64,000 nt of DNA from Ailurus styani (lineage: Eukaryota; Chordata; Mammalia; Carnivora; Ailuridae): contig LNAC01000163.1 in the NCBI GenBank assembly GCA_002007465.1, forward strand, positions 2,816,711-2,880,710, read 5' to 3'. The notes beneath the pieces were generated by a model. It saw only the letters and a program-made list of their open reading frames with translations. It searched no databases and was not told the origin of the DNA. A program made the position numbers and the translations under genes. Below are positions 47,174 to 57,603 of the stretch, piece after piece (position 1 is the stretch's first letter; every line of letters begins with the position of its first letter).

Positions 47174-47380
47174 GGCGCCTGGGTGGCTCAGAGGGTTAAA
47201 GCCTCTGCCTTCGGCTCAGGTCATGATCCCAAGGTCCTCAAATCAAGGCCCGCAAAGGGCTCTCTGCTCAGCAGGGAGCCTGCCTCCTCCTCTCTCTCTG
47301 CCTGCCTCTCTGCCTACTTGTGATCTCTCTGTCAATAAAAATAAAAATCTTAAAAAAAAAAAGAAAGAAAAGAAAAGAAA
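47174..47380 (+). mobile_element. CAN-SINE, young
   Basis: GGCGCCTGGGTGGCTCAGA to A tail with AAAG repeats. TSD AAATGACAAGAA. Confidence 0.93.
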
Positions 47381-47400
47381 TGACAAGAATGAAAAGTACA

Positions 47401-47599
47401 GGGCACCTGGGTGGCTCAGTGGGTTAAAGCCTCTGCCTTCGGCTCAGGTCATGATCTCAGGGTCCTGGGATGGAGGCCCACATGGGGCTCCCTGCTTGGC
47501 AGGGAGCCTGCTTCCTCCTCTCTCTCTGCCTGCCTCTCTGCCTATTTGTGATTTCTCTCTCTGTCAAATAAATAAATAAAATCTTAAAAAAAAAAAAAG
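47401..47599 (+). mobile_element. CAN-SINE, young, near consensus
   Basis: GGGCACCTGGGTGGCTCAG to A tail. Exact TSD AATGAAAAGTACA at 47,388-47,400 and 47,600-47,612. 20 bp after the previous SINE. Confidence 0.95.
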
Positions 47600-47699
47600 A
47601 ATGAAAAGTACATTAACATCACCACTGTGTAAAATATGCCTATGAAAAAGACAAAACAAAACATACAAAAATGCCTAATTTCCCAAACTTCTGCAGAGT

Positions 47700-47850
47700 T
47701 GCTTTGTAACATTTTTTTTTAAGTGTAATGGAATATTTGGGGTGATAGAATTGTTCTGTGTCATGACAGTCTGGGTGGTAGATACACAATTATATGCATT
47801 TGTCAAAACTCACAGAACTATATATTATTATAAAGAATAAATTTTTGAAA
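47700..47850 (+). repeat. Old L1M 3' end
   Basis: 'GGGGTGATAGAATTGTTCTG' and 'GTCAAAACTCACAGAACTA' match the terminal L1M 3'UTR. Confidence 0.65.
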
Positions 47851-48229
47851 ACTAAAAAACAAAATGTGGAGGAACACAAAATGGAATACAAACTAATAAA
47901 AACAAAACTGTATTACCAATGAATAGCATAACCACACTGAAAGTAGGGGAAGAAAATAACTAATCTAGGTAACTCTGGAAAACACTATTTTAACGGGATA
48001 CCATGAAGCTAAAGACAAAAAGAACTACACACAACTATATTCTAATTAGCAAATTTGTTTTCTATAGGCGTATGGGTTAGAAATCCTGAAAATCCTTTAT
48101 GTGTATATGAGAATTGAGCAAATAAAATATTTTGTAGAACGCAAAAGCCAAATTTCTGTCAGAAGAAGGAATAAGGGACATGACTAGAATGAACCCTGTG
48201 GTGGTTTACAAATGGAACTTTCAGAATGA

Positions 48230-48545
48230 ATTTTTGTTTTTTAAAAAAAATATATATATACACAGATGTATGAATACATATATACAGATAAATACAAAAA
48301 CAAATCTTTGTGTATGCATGGATAATGGATATATGTGTGTGTATGTCCATGGACTATGTGGATATATATGTATATAGCTAAGAAATGTATATACATTTAC
48401 AAATAAACATAATGAATATAAATAAGTAAAATATTTAGTATTTTATAATTACATAAATTATAATAAATATAAAATGTTTGATTTACAAAGGACAAATATT
48501 TATAAAACTAATACATATATCTATATTTATATATATTCCTGTCTT
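48230..48545. repeat. AT-rich low-complexity tract
   Basis: TA/ATAC-rich sequence with ATGTATATA motifs. No gene. Confidence 0.75.
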
Positions 48546-48569
48546 CCGCCAGGAACCACAAACAATAAT

Positions 48570-49640
48570 ACTCCAGTAGCAATGAGCACACCTAAGTCCC
48601 CTGATCTTGATGTTTAAATACCTCTCTCCAAAAAAGGAAACCACTGGCCCTTGGAGAAGTGGTGGATTCCAGGGCTGGGGCAGAGAAAACACAAGATAAG
48701 CCTGGAACATCTTATGGTGCCAGAAAGTAAGGAAGTTCTCAAAAAGTTACGGGAGGCCTGTCAAAAGGAAACAACCTGAAAAAACTCCCAAGGGCCAAAG
48801 CTGGACAATTTGAGACATAATATAAATAACAAAAATAACCAATAGTAAAATAAATGAGTCCATACTGATACAAAAAAATAAATGAATAAATAAATGGGGG
48901 AAGGGGCAGCTCTTCCTTACGGAACTCCAATTAATAAAAGGAGGAACGAGGGAAACAGAAAATCACCACTAGAAGATCAAAGTTATAATTACTGAAGGAA
49001 GGCAAGATCAACCAATAGATGGCAAAATCAGCAAGAGAAAGTTTGAGGAGAAACAAGATATTTGCATAGTTTAGAAACTCTTCCAGGATACCAATTCATT
49101 TCAAGGGAAAAGTAGTAAATTTACAGTAGAGAATCCTAGCAGACACCACCTTAACCAAGTGATCAACAGTAATATAAAAAGCAGCACGTCATAAAATGAA
49201 CCCCTCATATGACGAACTGAGAAGGGTGCATCCACTTCTGTGGTTATCAACGAATAAGCGTAACCTTAATCTAATCATAAGACATCACATAAAACCTGAG
49301 GGACACTCTACAGAATAACTAACCAGGTTCTTCAAAAGTGTCAAGATCAGGGAAGACAAGAAAAGACTAAAGCATCGACTATGCCAATTAAATGCAATGT
49401 GGGATCTTATAATGGATCCTGGAACAGAAAGAAAAGGACATTAGTATAAAAAATTATGAAATCTGAAAAATGGTGGTATTTTGTTAAATAGAATTGTGCC
49501 AATGATACCTGCTAATTTTTTATAATTGTACTATCGTTACATAAGGTGTTAACATTAAAGGAAGCCGTAGAGAACTCCCATTACTTTTGCAACTTCTCTG
49601 TAATGGTACTTATTTCAAAAGTAAAAGACTTTCTAAAAAT
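48570..49640 (+). repeat. Old L1M 3'UTR (L1MC-like)
   Basis: 'AATGAGTCCATACTGATACA', 'AATGCAATGTGGGATCTTAT', 'GGATCCTGGAACAGAAAG', 'TATAATTGTACTATCGTTAC' follow the long 3'UTR of an old L1. No frame. Confidence 0.65.
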
Positions 49641-49741
49641 GTCTGAATTGATGTTTCACAGAAGACAGCTCAAACATTTTTAAGAACTGCACTAACACTT
49701 GCACGGGCCCGGGTGCCAGGTGCTCTACAAAGTACCCTTTA

Positions 49742-49802
49742 GTGCTTACAACTATCAGCTGAGTACCATTGTGCTTACAACTACCATCAGCTGAGTACCA
49801 TT
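49742..49802. repeat. Two-copy tandem repeat beside the CpG island
   Basis: 29-bp unit GTGCTTACAACTATCAGCTG... (49,742-49,770) repeated as 32 bp (49,771-49,802) with an extra ACC. No N between copies. Confidence 0.9.
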
Positions 49803-49889
49803 AATAGTTCTGTTTCCCGTGAGGAAAAAGTACTGGGAGGTTTACTATCATAGATTACTTATATATAAAAAGTCCCAAAACTGCCGGCA

Positions 49890-50770
49890 ACCTTGTGCTC
49901 CCCGAAAAGCGAGGAACACCTTCTTCTACCAGCCTAGAGATCCCACATTCCTCCCAGCGGGGGCCCCAAACGGCCTCAGGCACTTCTCCCCGTGCTTCTG
50001 ACTGGGAGATCCGACACTGACTTTGGAAAGAAAAGTCACGGCCCCTGTCCCTCCCATATGGTCTCCTCCCTAAACCCTCCGATTCCGAATTTATCCAGGA
50101 GGGAGTCAGATGCGGGCCCTTCTCCAGAACCACGTCCAGGTCCGGCTGGCAGGAGGTTCCGACCCTGGCTCCCGGTCCTCCCCTCACTGCCCCCGAGGCT
50201 CGCGTCACCCTTCGCAGGGTCGCCCACGGCGCCCCTGGGCCACAAGCACCAGACGCCCCCACCAGAGAACGGATGCATGGGCGGTCTCGGAACCACGCCG
50301 CGGGGCGACCCTGACGACCTCGGGCCCACACTGCGTCACGGGCACGGTAGGTGCAGGAAACTTTCCCACGCCGCGACCCCGGGAGGCCGCCGCGCTCGCC
50401 CTGTCGGCGGCCTCCCAACACCCGCTTTGAAAAGAGCTTCCAAAACCGAAACCGCCACTTCTTGGAGCCGGGAGGAGCCCTCAAAGCGCTCGCACTCGGG
50501 GCCGAATGCCGGGCTTCCCACCGGGCGTCTCTACCGCGCGCGGGCTCAGCGCCCAGCCCACAAAGCCCGTCAGGGCCTGACGCCCCCGAGGCAGCCGCCC
50601 GCAAACCCCTTACCTCCCGCCGGGGCGCTCGAGGCCGCTTGGTGTGCACGGCGCAGGCGCGGGCGCGACGGGGCGGGGCGTCGTGAGGGCCCGGCCGGGC
50701 TGGACCACGCCCCCTCCTGGCCCTTTAGGGCCCTACCGGGTGTGGCACCGACGCTGTGACGACTCCTGGC
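49890..50770. promoter_or_regulatory. STX17: CpG island / STX17 promoter
   Basis: About 0.9 kb of GC-rich, CpG-dense sequence in an otherwise AT-rich, CpG-poor window. It has GCGCAGGCGC (NRF1-like) at 50,651-50,660 and a GGGGCGGGG box (Sp1-type) at about 50,670-50,678. No TATA box is placed at a fixed distance, as usual for housekeeping promoters. Most of the island lies on the intron 1 side of exon 1. Long open frames occur on both strands only because AT-rich stop codons are rare here. A divergent non-coding transcript to the right is possible but not shown. Confidence 0.9.
50614..50680 (-). other. STX17: STX17 non-coding exon 1 (start uncertain)
   Basis: A GTAAGG donor on the minus strand directly follows 50,614 inside the CpG island and is the natural partner for the exon 2 acceptor at 42,252. 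Upstream (higher coordinates) the exon runs into GC-box sequence, so the transcription start probably lies between about 50,630 and 50,700. The end given here is nominal. No ATG-led frame in it is needed, because translation starts in exon 2. Supported by position, donor and promoter context, not by transcript data. Confidence 0.7.
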
Positions 50771-50795
50771 CGCGGGAATGATATAAGACAGTGAT

Positions 50796-51000
50796 TTTTT
50801 TTTTTTTAAGATTTTATTTATTTATTTGACACAGAGAGATCAGATCACAAATAGGCAGAGAGGCAGGCAGAGAGAAAGGAGCAAGCAAAGCAGGCTCCCT
50901 GCTGAGCAGAGAGCCCGATGCAGGGCTCGATCCCACGACCCTCAGATCATGACCTGAGCCGAAGGCAGAGGCTTAACCCACTGAGCCACCCAGGCGCCCC
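50796..51000 (-). mobile_element. CAN-SINE, young, promoter-adjacent
   Basis: T tail, AAGATTTTATTTATTTATTT to GAGCCACCCAGGCGCCCC. Exact 12-bp TSD TAAGACAGTGAT at 50,784-50,795 and 51,001-51,012. About 120 bp upstream of the GC boxes of STX17. Confidence 0.95.
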
Positions 51001-51012
51001 TAAGACAGTGAT

Positions 51013-52600
51013 CTTGGTTTATGTTGTGGGGTTGCAACCTTGGAGCCAGTAGGAGAGAGACCAACAATCACCTTTTAGGTTTCTATGTTGTGTTTTCAGT
51101 ACGACATAATTCACACATGCATAGCTTTCTACATTTTGCATAGTTTTTCTGTCATTTTCGTGTTCTAACAGGAATTTTATAGGCAGGCTGGCCATATGTT
51201 CTAAGCTTTTTACACATGTAGAAACTGAAGCTCCAAAGGTTGTGCCTTCTCCCATTCCATCCCCCCAAACTCTGTGAAATGGACAGGACACAAGTCTTAG
51301 AGCTGTAACAGGCACAGAAACTGAAGCTCAGACAAGTTGTGACTTCTGTCCCCACCAAAGCTGGGGGAGTCCCTGACGCCACTGTCCTTATCCCAATTTT
51401 ATTGATGATGCTGAGGTTAAACAAAGAGTTTGAAGTGACTCACTCCAGCGCAGCCAGTTAGTAACAGAGTTGAAACTCCACTGGTTTTCCTAATTTCCCT
51501 CAAGCTCTTCCAGCTACCAGCTGCTACCAATGACCAAGCAGATGGCTAGCTGCCTTTGAAGCCTTGTCCGGGTGCGGGTCACATGGCCTGACTTCCAGAC
51601 CCACCCTTTCATATGTGTTTGTGAATGTTCAGATGACTTATTTAGAATGTATCCCCTGACAGTATTATCCTCAGAAGTCATAAGGATGTTCAAGACCCAG
51701 CTCAGGAAATTCAGATCTTAAGGTCTCCCAGTAGAGTGGGAGTACAGGTAGAAATTGTAGACAAAAGAATATTAGGGGCCTGTGAGTAAATCTTAAAAAG
51801 CAGTTTCTAAGCTAAAGCAAAAAAAAAAAAAAATCTAAGCAATTTGGAGATTCTTTGTGGGTATAATGAATGCTGATGTTTGTTTTACTCTAGGAATGAA
51901 AGACTTATAAATTTATAATTTTAAGAAGAAATATTAAAGTACTAAGCCATGCCATGGGAAAATGTTTTTCATGCAAGAGTCAGTTAAACAAGATCTTTTG
52001 CAATGAAGGTCATTCAAAATAAGTTCTGAAAACCTGCCTCAACCACAGTCGGGAGATGTGGCACTCAAGGACTCTAAATTTGAACCCAGCCTTCTGGGCT
52101 CTTATCTGTAGGTTTGCTATCATTTGGGTGTGTCAAGGTAGCAGGATAAAGCTTTTTAATCTAACAGTTTGTTAGCTTGATTTATAATATCTAAATATTT
52201 AAACATACAGTGTGTGGAACTCTTTGCTTCCATGCCTGGGAGCCCCGAAGTTGTCAGGGCAGGACTGCAGCTACCAGCCAGCATTTTCCCAGGTCCTAAC
52301 TGAAATGGGAAGGCAAAACTAAATAAAACAGTGAATATGTATATTTGAAAGAAAAAGGGGAAAAATCTTTTCAGATATAGAATTGCTTACTTGGAAAACC
52401 CAAAGGAATGAAATGAAATTGAAACGAAGTTCAAAAAGATAGCTAGAGAAATAGCTTTCCTAAATTGCCAATTTTAAAATGTAGCAGGAGAAAAGACCAC
52501 ATTCAAAGTAGTAGAATCAAGTTTGTGTTTATAAGGAATTACAGGACCTATTTGAAGAATAAGAATAATAGCTAAATGGGTAAGGGCAGAGGGAAGAATT
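51013..52600. other. Upstream flank, mostly unclassified
   Basis: No gene or young repeat. 51,210-51,490 has MIR-type antisense text ('AAACTGAAGCTCAGACAAGT', 'GCAGCCAGTTAGTAACAGAG'). A 15-base A run lies near 51,820 without a SINE body. Confidence 0.5.
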
Positions 52601-53000
52601 ATAAAGGGGCATGAGGAAACTTTGGCAGTGATGGATATGTTCATTAACTTTATTGTGGTACTAGTTGCATGGGTTTATACGTATATCGAACTTACCAGAT
52701 TGTACACTTTATTTTTTTAATGCATTTTCTAAAGCTTTATTTATTTATTTGAGAGAGAGAGAGAAAGCATGTGCCAGCAGGGGAGGAGCAGAGGGAGAGA
52801 GAGAGAGAGTGAGAATCTCAAGCAGACTCCCCGCTGAGCATGGGACTCAATCCCACAACCCTGAAATCAAGACCTGAGCCAAAAACCAAGAGCCGGACAC
52901 TTAAACCACTGAGCCACCCAGGCACTCCCCAAACTGTACACTTTAAATATGTGTATATGTGTTTATTGAATGTCAGTCATACCTGAATAAAGCTGTTTCT
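52600..53000 (+). repeat. Old L1M 3' end, split by SINE
   Basis: 'GCAGTGATGGATATGTTCAT', then 'AACTGTACACTTTAAATATG' and 'ACCTGAATAAAGCTGTTTC' are the L1M 3' terminus. Confidence 0.75.
52729..52929 (-). mobile_element. CAN-SINE, old
   Basis: AAAGCTTTATTTATTTATTTG to GAGCCACCCAGGCACTCCCC. Flanks share TGTACACTTTA. Confidence 0.9.
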
Positions 53001-53625
53001 TGAGAGAACATATATATTATTATTTGCTTGGAACCGAGCACAGTTCTTAGAACATGAAAACATTGAAAGGACTAACAAAATAAGAAAAAAAAGACTAAGA
53101 AAATATATATTCACTATATGAATTAAGAAATATTTTTTTAGTATCATAGAGCAAGTATATGGAGAACCTGAGAATCAAATTTAGATTTGGCACCATAATA
53201 TAGGCTTCTGAGGTTATCATCCCAGCCCAATCCTTTTCTGAGAAATGCCTCTCCCCACCAGAGGTGCATGCTGTTATGAGCCTCTGGCAGCCATTTTGTA
53301 CAAGCCCGAATGCAAGCCCTTGACCAATAGTGAATTGGTCCAAGGGCAGACACCCACCTAAGACTGGAACAATAAGATACCTTTCCCAGGAATATGGGGT
53401 TGGGGCTAGGAGTCTAGCCTCAGGCTGACTGGTTTTGAAAGGAGAAGATGCTCACAGCAGAGCTGTTAGTGGCCCTGTTTTTCACTCCACAGACTGATAA
53501 ATCAGAGGAAGCCATGCTGCTCTTAGTTCCTGTTTGTAGTTGTGGAGAGATGAGTATAGGTATGTCCTAGTTTGTGCTCTTAAAAAGTTGTTTTTTTGGG
53601 GGGGGGGTTTACTACAGGTCATGTT
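53000..53625. other. Unclassified flank
   Basis: 53,150-53,580 is moderately GC-rich and unlike neighbouring AT-rich repeats ('CAGCCATTTTGTACAAGCCC'). Could be an old LTR or unique sequence. I could not identify it. A G-run lies at 53,598-53,607. Confidence 0.35.
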
Positions 53626-53636
53626 CAAAAAACATT

Positions 53637-53813
53637 TTTTAAAGATTTTATTTATTTATTGGAGAAAGAGAAAGTGGGCATGAATGGAGGGAGGGGCAGA
53701 TGGCAAAGGAGAGGCAGACTCCTGGCTGAGCAGGGAGCAAGACGCAGGGCTCAATGAGATCATGACCTGAGGTGAAGGCAGGTGCTTAACCTACTGAGCC
53801 ACCCAGGCAGCCC
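53637..53813 (-). mobile_element. CAN-SINE, old
   Basis: TTTTAAAGATTTTATTTATTT to GAGCCACCCAGGCAGCCC. TSD TCAAAAAACATTT. Confidence 0.9.
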
Positions 53814-53959
53814 TCAAAAAACATTTAAAATCCACTATCCTCACTAGGTTTTTTCTTGAGCCATGAATTATTAAAACACCTACTGCAGTTCTGAATGCAT
53901 TCTATTTCTTTGTTCTTTCTATCATTCCAACCATCTTGGGAACCGAGATGAAGAAAGGT

Positions 53960-54155
53960 TAAAAATAAAGTGATAATAGTGGTTACCTTTGGGATGTCTT
54001 TAACTGGGAGAGGGCGTAAGGAGCTTTCTAGGGAGCTGGAAATGTTCTATATATTGACACGGTATGATTACATACAAGAAAATTCATCAAGCTGTACACC
54101 TAAGAGCTATGTATTTTATGTAAGTTATCCCACAATAAAAAAGGAAAATAAATAA
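53960..54155 (+). repeat. Old L1M 3' end
   Basis: 'GATAATAGTGGTTACCTTTG', 'TCATCAAGCTGTACACCTAA', 'TATCCCACAATAAAAAAGG' are the L1M terminus. Confidence 0.75.
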
Positions 54156-54159
54156 AGAG

Positions 54160-54765
54160 CTAGCAATTATTGATTTAAAACAAACAAAACCTCTTAGTAA
54201 ATAAGGAAATAGAGCCTTCCTTAATATTATTTCTATTACCTCTCCCTGAGATAGTGGTGAATTAGCAACAGTAATCCCTACCCCTGTTAAAGCCCTTCAT
54301 CTATTTGAAAATAAAATAAAAAGCCATGAAAGAGAGAAGGGACGGAGGTGAAAAGTGCACAAAAAAGAAACAGAGTCTGGAGCACATTCCAATTCCTGGT
54401 TCCAGTTGACTTTCATAGTTAAACCTCTCCATTTGCTGCTTTCCTATCCTGTACCACCACCACCACACACGAACACACACACACCACATCACCGAACAGT
54501 TTGTTCATGTATGTTACGGTGATAGAGACCGCGTATCAGACCAAAAGGAGTATATAGTAACTCTGGAATTCTCCACTCATCAACCATTCACCACTTAGGA
54601 ATTTGATAATCATTTCACATGTGGAGTATCTTAAATGCCCAGACATCTGCCTAGAAATGTCTACCCACCCCAGTTTTTGTTCTTTTAATTACCTTAATTA
54701 TTCTCAAAGCTTGGTGTGCTGAAGAATTATTGCATAAGGTAGTATTTATAAAACCATGCTTGGGG
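54160..54765. other. Unclassified flank
   Basis: AT-rich sequence with a short CAC repeat near 54,455-54,485. No gene seen. Confidence 0.4.
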
Positions 54766-54771
54766 ACGCCT

Positions 54772-54961
54772 GGGTGGCTCAGTCGTTTAAGCGGCTGCCT
54801 TCAGCTCAGGTCAGATCCCAGTGTCCTGGGATTGAGTCCCACACTGGGCTCCATGCTCAGCAGGGAGCCTGCGTCTCTCTCTGCTTCGGCCTGCCACTCT
54901 GCCAGCTTGTGCTCTCTCCCTCTCTCTCTGACAAATAAATAAAATATTTAAAAAAAAAAAA
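54772..54961 (+). mobile_element. CAN-SINE
   Basis: GGGGACGCCTGGGTGGCTCAG to A tail. TSD AAACCATGCTTG / AAAACATGCTTG. Confidence 0.93.
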
Positions 54962-55230
54962 ACATGCTTGATGGACCTTATAGGCAATTCAAACATTTTT
55001 CAAGGGTAATTTTGACTCTAATTTTTGCTTTATTCATGGTCTTTAGTTCCTCATAGCCACACCTCTCATTATCCAACTCACCTCCAAAGATGCAAATTTC
55101 TATTTGTAATGACAATGGTGATATCAATAGAGATGTTGAAAGGATTTAAGTTCCCTAGTTAGCTTCCTATAAAGGAACAACCCTAAAGCCCTCGATGGCA
55201 ATCCCGTTGCAACCCCTCTCTCTCTCTCTC

Positions 55231-55422
55231 TTTTTTTTAAGATTGTATTTATTTGACAGAGAGAGACACAGCAAGAGAGGGAACATAAGGCAGGGGAGTG
55301 GGAGAGGGAGAAGCAGACTTCCCGCCTAGCAGGGAACCCAATATGGAGCTCCATCCCAGGACCTTGGGATCATGACCTGAGCTGAAGGCAGGTGCTTAAC
55401 GACTGATCCACCCAGGGGCCCC
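55231..55422 (-). mobile_element. CAN-SINE
   Basis: T tail, AAGATTGTATTTATTTGACA to GATCCACCCAGGGGCCCC. Confidence 0.92.
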
Positions 55423-55628
55423 TCACGCCTCTTATTCTTGAGAGCTTTCTCTGTATCTTCCCTTAATAAACTTGTAGGGCTTTACTCACAAACAAAACAA
55501 AACTCAGTAAACACACTTAGCATTAGAATCATATTAAATGTTATTTAAACTTTGGCAATTTGCAAGGAATCTTGAATTTTATAGTACCTTAGTTATTATC
55601 ATTAATGTCAGTTAATATCACATGATAG

Positions 55629-55797
55629 ATGGAGTGCTTGGGTGGCTCAGTTGGTTATGCATCTGACTCTTTGATTTCAGCTCAGGTCATGATCTCAGGG
55701 TTGTGAGATTGAGCCCAGCACCACCAGGTCAGTACTGGGTGTGGAGCCTGCTTAAAAGTTTCTCTCTCTCTCTCCCCACCCCCATCTGCCTCTTCCC

Positions 55798-55847
<50 letters not shown>

Positions 55848-55868
55848 AACAAACAAACAAACAAATGA
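55629..55868 (+). mobile_element. CAN-SINE with (CT)n expansion
   Basis: GGAGTGCTTGGGTGGCTCAG. The body ends in about 21 CT units at 55,801-55,843, then an (AAAC)n tail. Confidence 0.88.
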
Positions 55869-56499
55869 AATATCGTATGATAGGTATACAGACAAGCAAA
55901 TTGATAGATATTCTGCACGGGTGCAACCTTGCTTTCTATCTCCCATTTCCGTCTCCCATTACTCCCCTTCACACATCCTGTGCTCTAATCAAATTAAACT
56001 CCTTGATATTCTTCATGCCAATCCTTTCCCCAGTCCTATATGGTATCTTCCATGCGAAATATTTTCCACCAATTGCTCCTCCTTCTTTGCACATCCTACT
56101 CATCTTTCCATGTTTACCCCAAATATGACCTCTCCCCATATTTCTAGAATTTTTCAATTTAATGCTTGCCTCCTCCAAATACCTACCTTATAATCTGATC
56201 TTTTTTTGACACGTCACTGTCTCCATTTTATTACAGTAATTCAGTATGTGTCTCGTCACCATCTTCAATGCTTTTCAACCTTTTCCTTTGTCATGGCACA
56301 AATAGAAAATGATGATATTTATACAGCAAAACTAAGAAAGTTGCTTTTAGCTTCTGCCACTTGGCCCAATTGCACTGGAAGCTGGAGAAGTTAATGCCTC
56401 TACACACCTACAACACATTCAAGCCCAGGGCTTGAGACGTTGTCTTGTACCATCCCATGGTAGAATATAAGCTCCCTGGTTCTGGATTTTAGTGAAATT

Positions 56500-56885
56500 A
56501 TTTGGTATTTGTGTTTCTCGGTTTGACTTATTTTACTTAGCACAATACCCTCTAGGTCTAAAGCAAATGAAGAAACAAACAAACAGACCTATACATACAG
56601 AGAAAAAACTGACATTTGCCAGAGGGAGGGGGAGCGTGGAGGAATGGGCTAAATGGGTGAAGACGAGTGGGAGGTTCTGCTTCCAGTTATGGAATGAGTA
56701 AGTCACTGGGATAAAAAGCACAGCATAGGCAATATAATCAATGATCTTGCAGCAGTGTCATAGAGTGATAGATGGTAGCTACACCATGGTGAGCAGAGCA
56801 CAATCTATAGAGATGTTGAATCACTATGTTGTGTACATGAAACTCACGTAACATTGTGTATCAACTAGACTCAATTTAAAAGAAA
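56500..56885 (+). repeat. L1MB-like 3'UTR
   Basis: 'CAGAGGGAGGGGGAGCG', 'ATAAAAAGCACAGCATAGGC', 'GTTGAATCACTATGTTGTGT' and 'TGAAACTCACGTAACATTG' are the classical L1MB 3' end. Just before it (56,505-56,560) is a short antisense L1 scrap. Confidence 0.8.
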
Positions 56886-57539
56886 TCTGCAAGAATATAA
56901 GCTCCCCGAGGGCAGGATCCATGTTTGCTTATCTCTGTATCTATCCATAGGTTCTAGTTCAATGCCTTGTCCCTATAATAAGTGAATAATTGAACAAATG
57001 ACAATGCTATTTGTTTGTTTTTACAGACTTTTGAGGGCTTCTAGTTTCAGCTCCATCATGTAAAGAACTTGAAAGCCATTACCCCCTTCCTTACGACAAG
57101 AACAAAGTCAAACAAACTTAAGCATCAGTGATTTTTCTTGGACTCATCAGAGAATTAAAGTTGCAAGGGCAATCTGCCGTCCAAAATCTGGAGAGACAGG
57201 TAAATACAAAAAATCACAGCCAACATCAGCTTATCTGAAACAGAAACCTCTGGGACACCTGAAAGTGGTGGGAACATCTAAATGGTAATTCTGACAAACT
57301 GTTAGTAGTGAAGTGTGGGCTTGTGTGACAGTGAGAAACTCCTGGGGGCTGCAGTCTTTGGGGGGACCCCACATCTCCATGGATTTTACCTCTAGGAACC
57401 TCACCAAGTTCTGAAGCCAATAAGAAACTCCTGTTTCTGGCAGAGGAAGGGAAAAAAACCATTTTGGAACACACCCAGGGCCTTCTCTACAAAGACCTAC
57501 TCTGCAAAGGAAAAGATTTAGCCTGAGACCTCCGGGTGG

Positions 57540-57603
57540 GGGGTGGTGCGGGCGGTGGTGGTGGTGGTGGTGGTGGTGGTGGTGGTGGCGGCGGCAGCAG
57601 CGG
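57540..57603. repeat. (GGT)n microsatellite
   Basis: GGGTGGTGCGGGCGGTGGTG... about 14 GGT units ending in GGCGGCGGCAGCAGCGGG. G-rich on the plus strand and within the L1M 5' region. Confidence 0.95.

Larger units (their letters stand above)
1..50680 (-). other. STX17: STX17 gene (5' part), syntaxin 17
   Basis: Partial protein-coding gene on the minus strand: promoter and exon 1 near 50.6 kb, coding exons at 42.1, 35.9, 9.7 and 1.5 kb, then running out of the window at position 1. The joined reading frame gives 177 residues collinear with human syntaxin 17 (302 residues). Known role: Qa-SNARE recruited to completed autophagosomes, pairing with SNAP29 and VAMP8 for lysosome fusion, with further roles at ER-mitochondria contacts. 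The window encodes the N-terminal helical domain, the linker and the first turns of the SNARE motif. The remaining SNARE layers, the paired membrane segments and the C-terminus are outside. Introns are about 8.4, 6.1, 26 and 8.1 kb, filled with retroelements. Gene identity is very secure. The exon 1 start is not. Confidence 0.96.

Noticed and set aside
49855..50759. Open frames of 264 (minus) and 255 (plus) codons in the CpG island
   Set aside because: They overlap on opposite strands in GC/CpG-rich DNA where stop codons are rare, have Arg/Pro/Gly/Ala-rich low-complexity content, no domain, and cross the STX17 donor.
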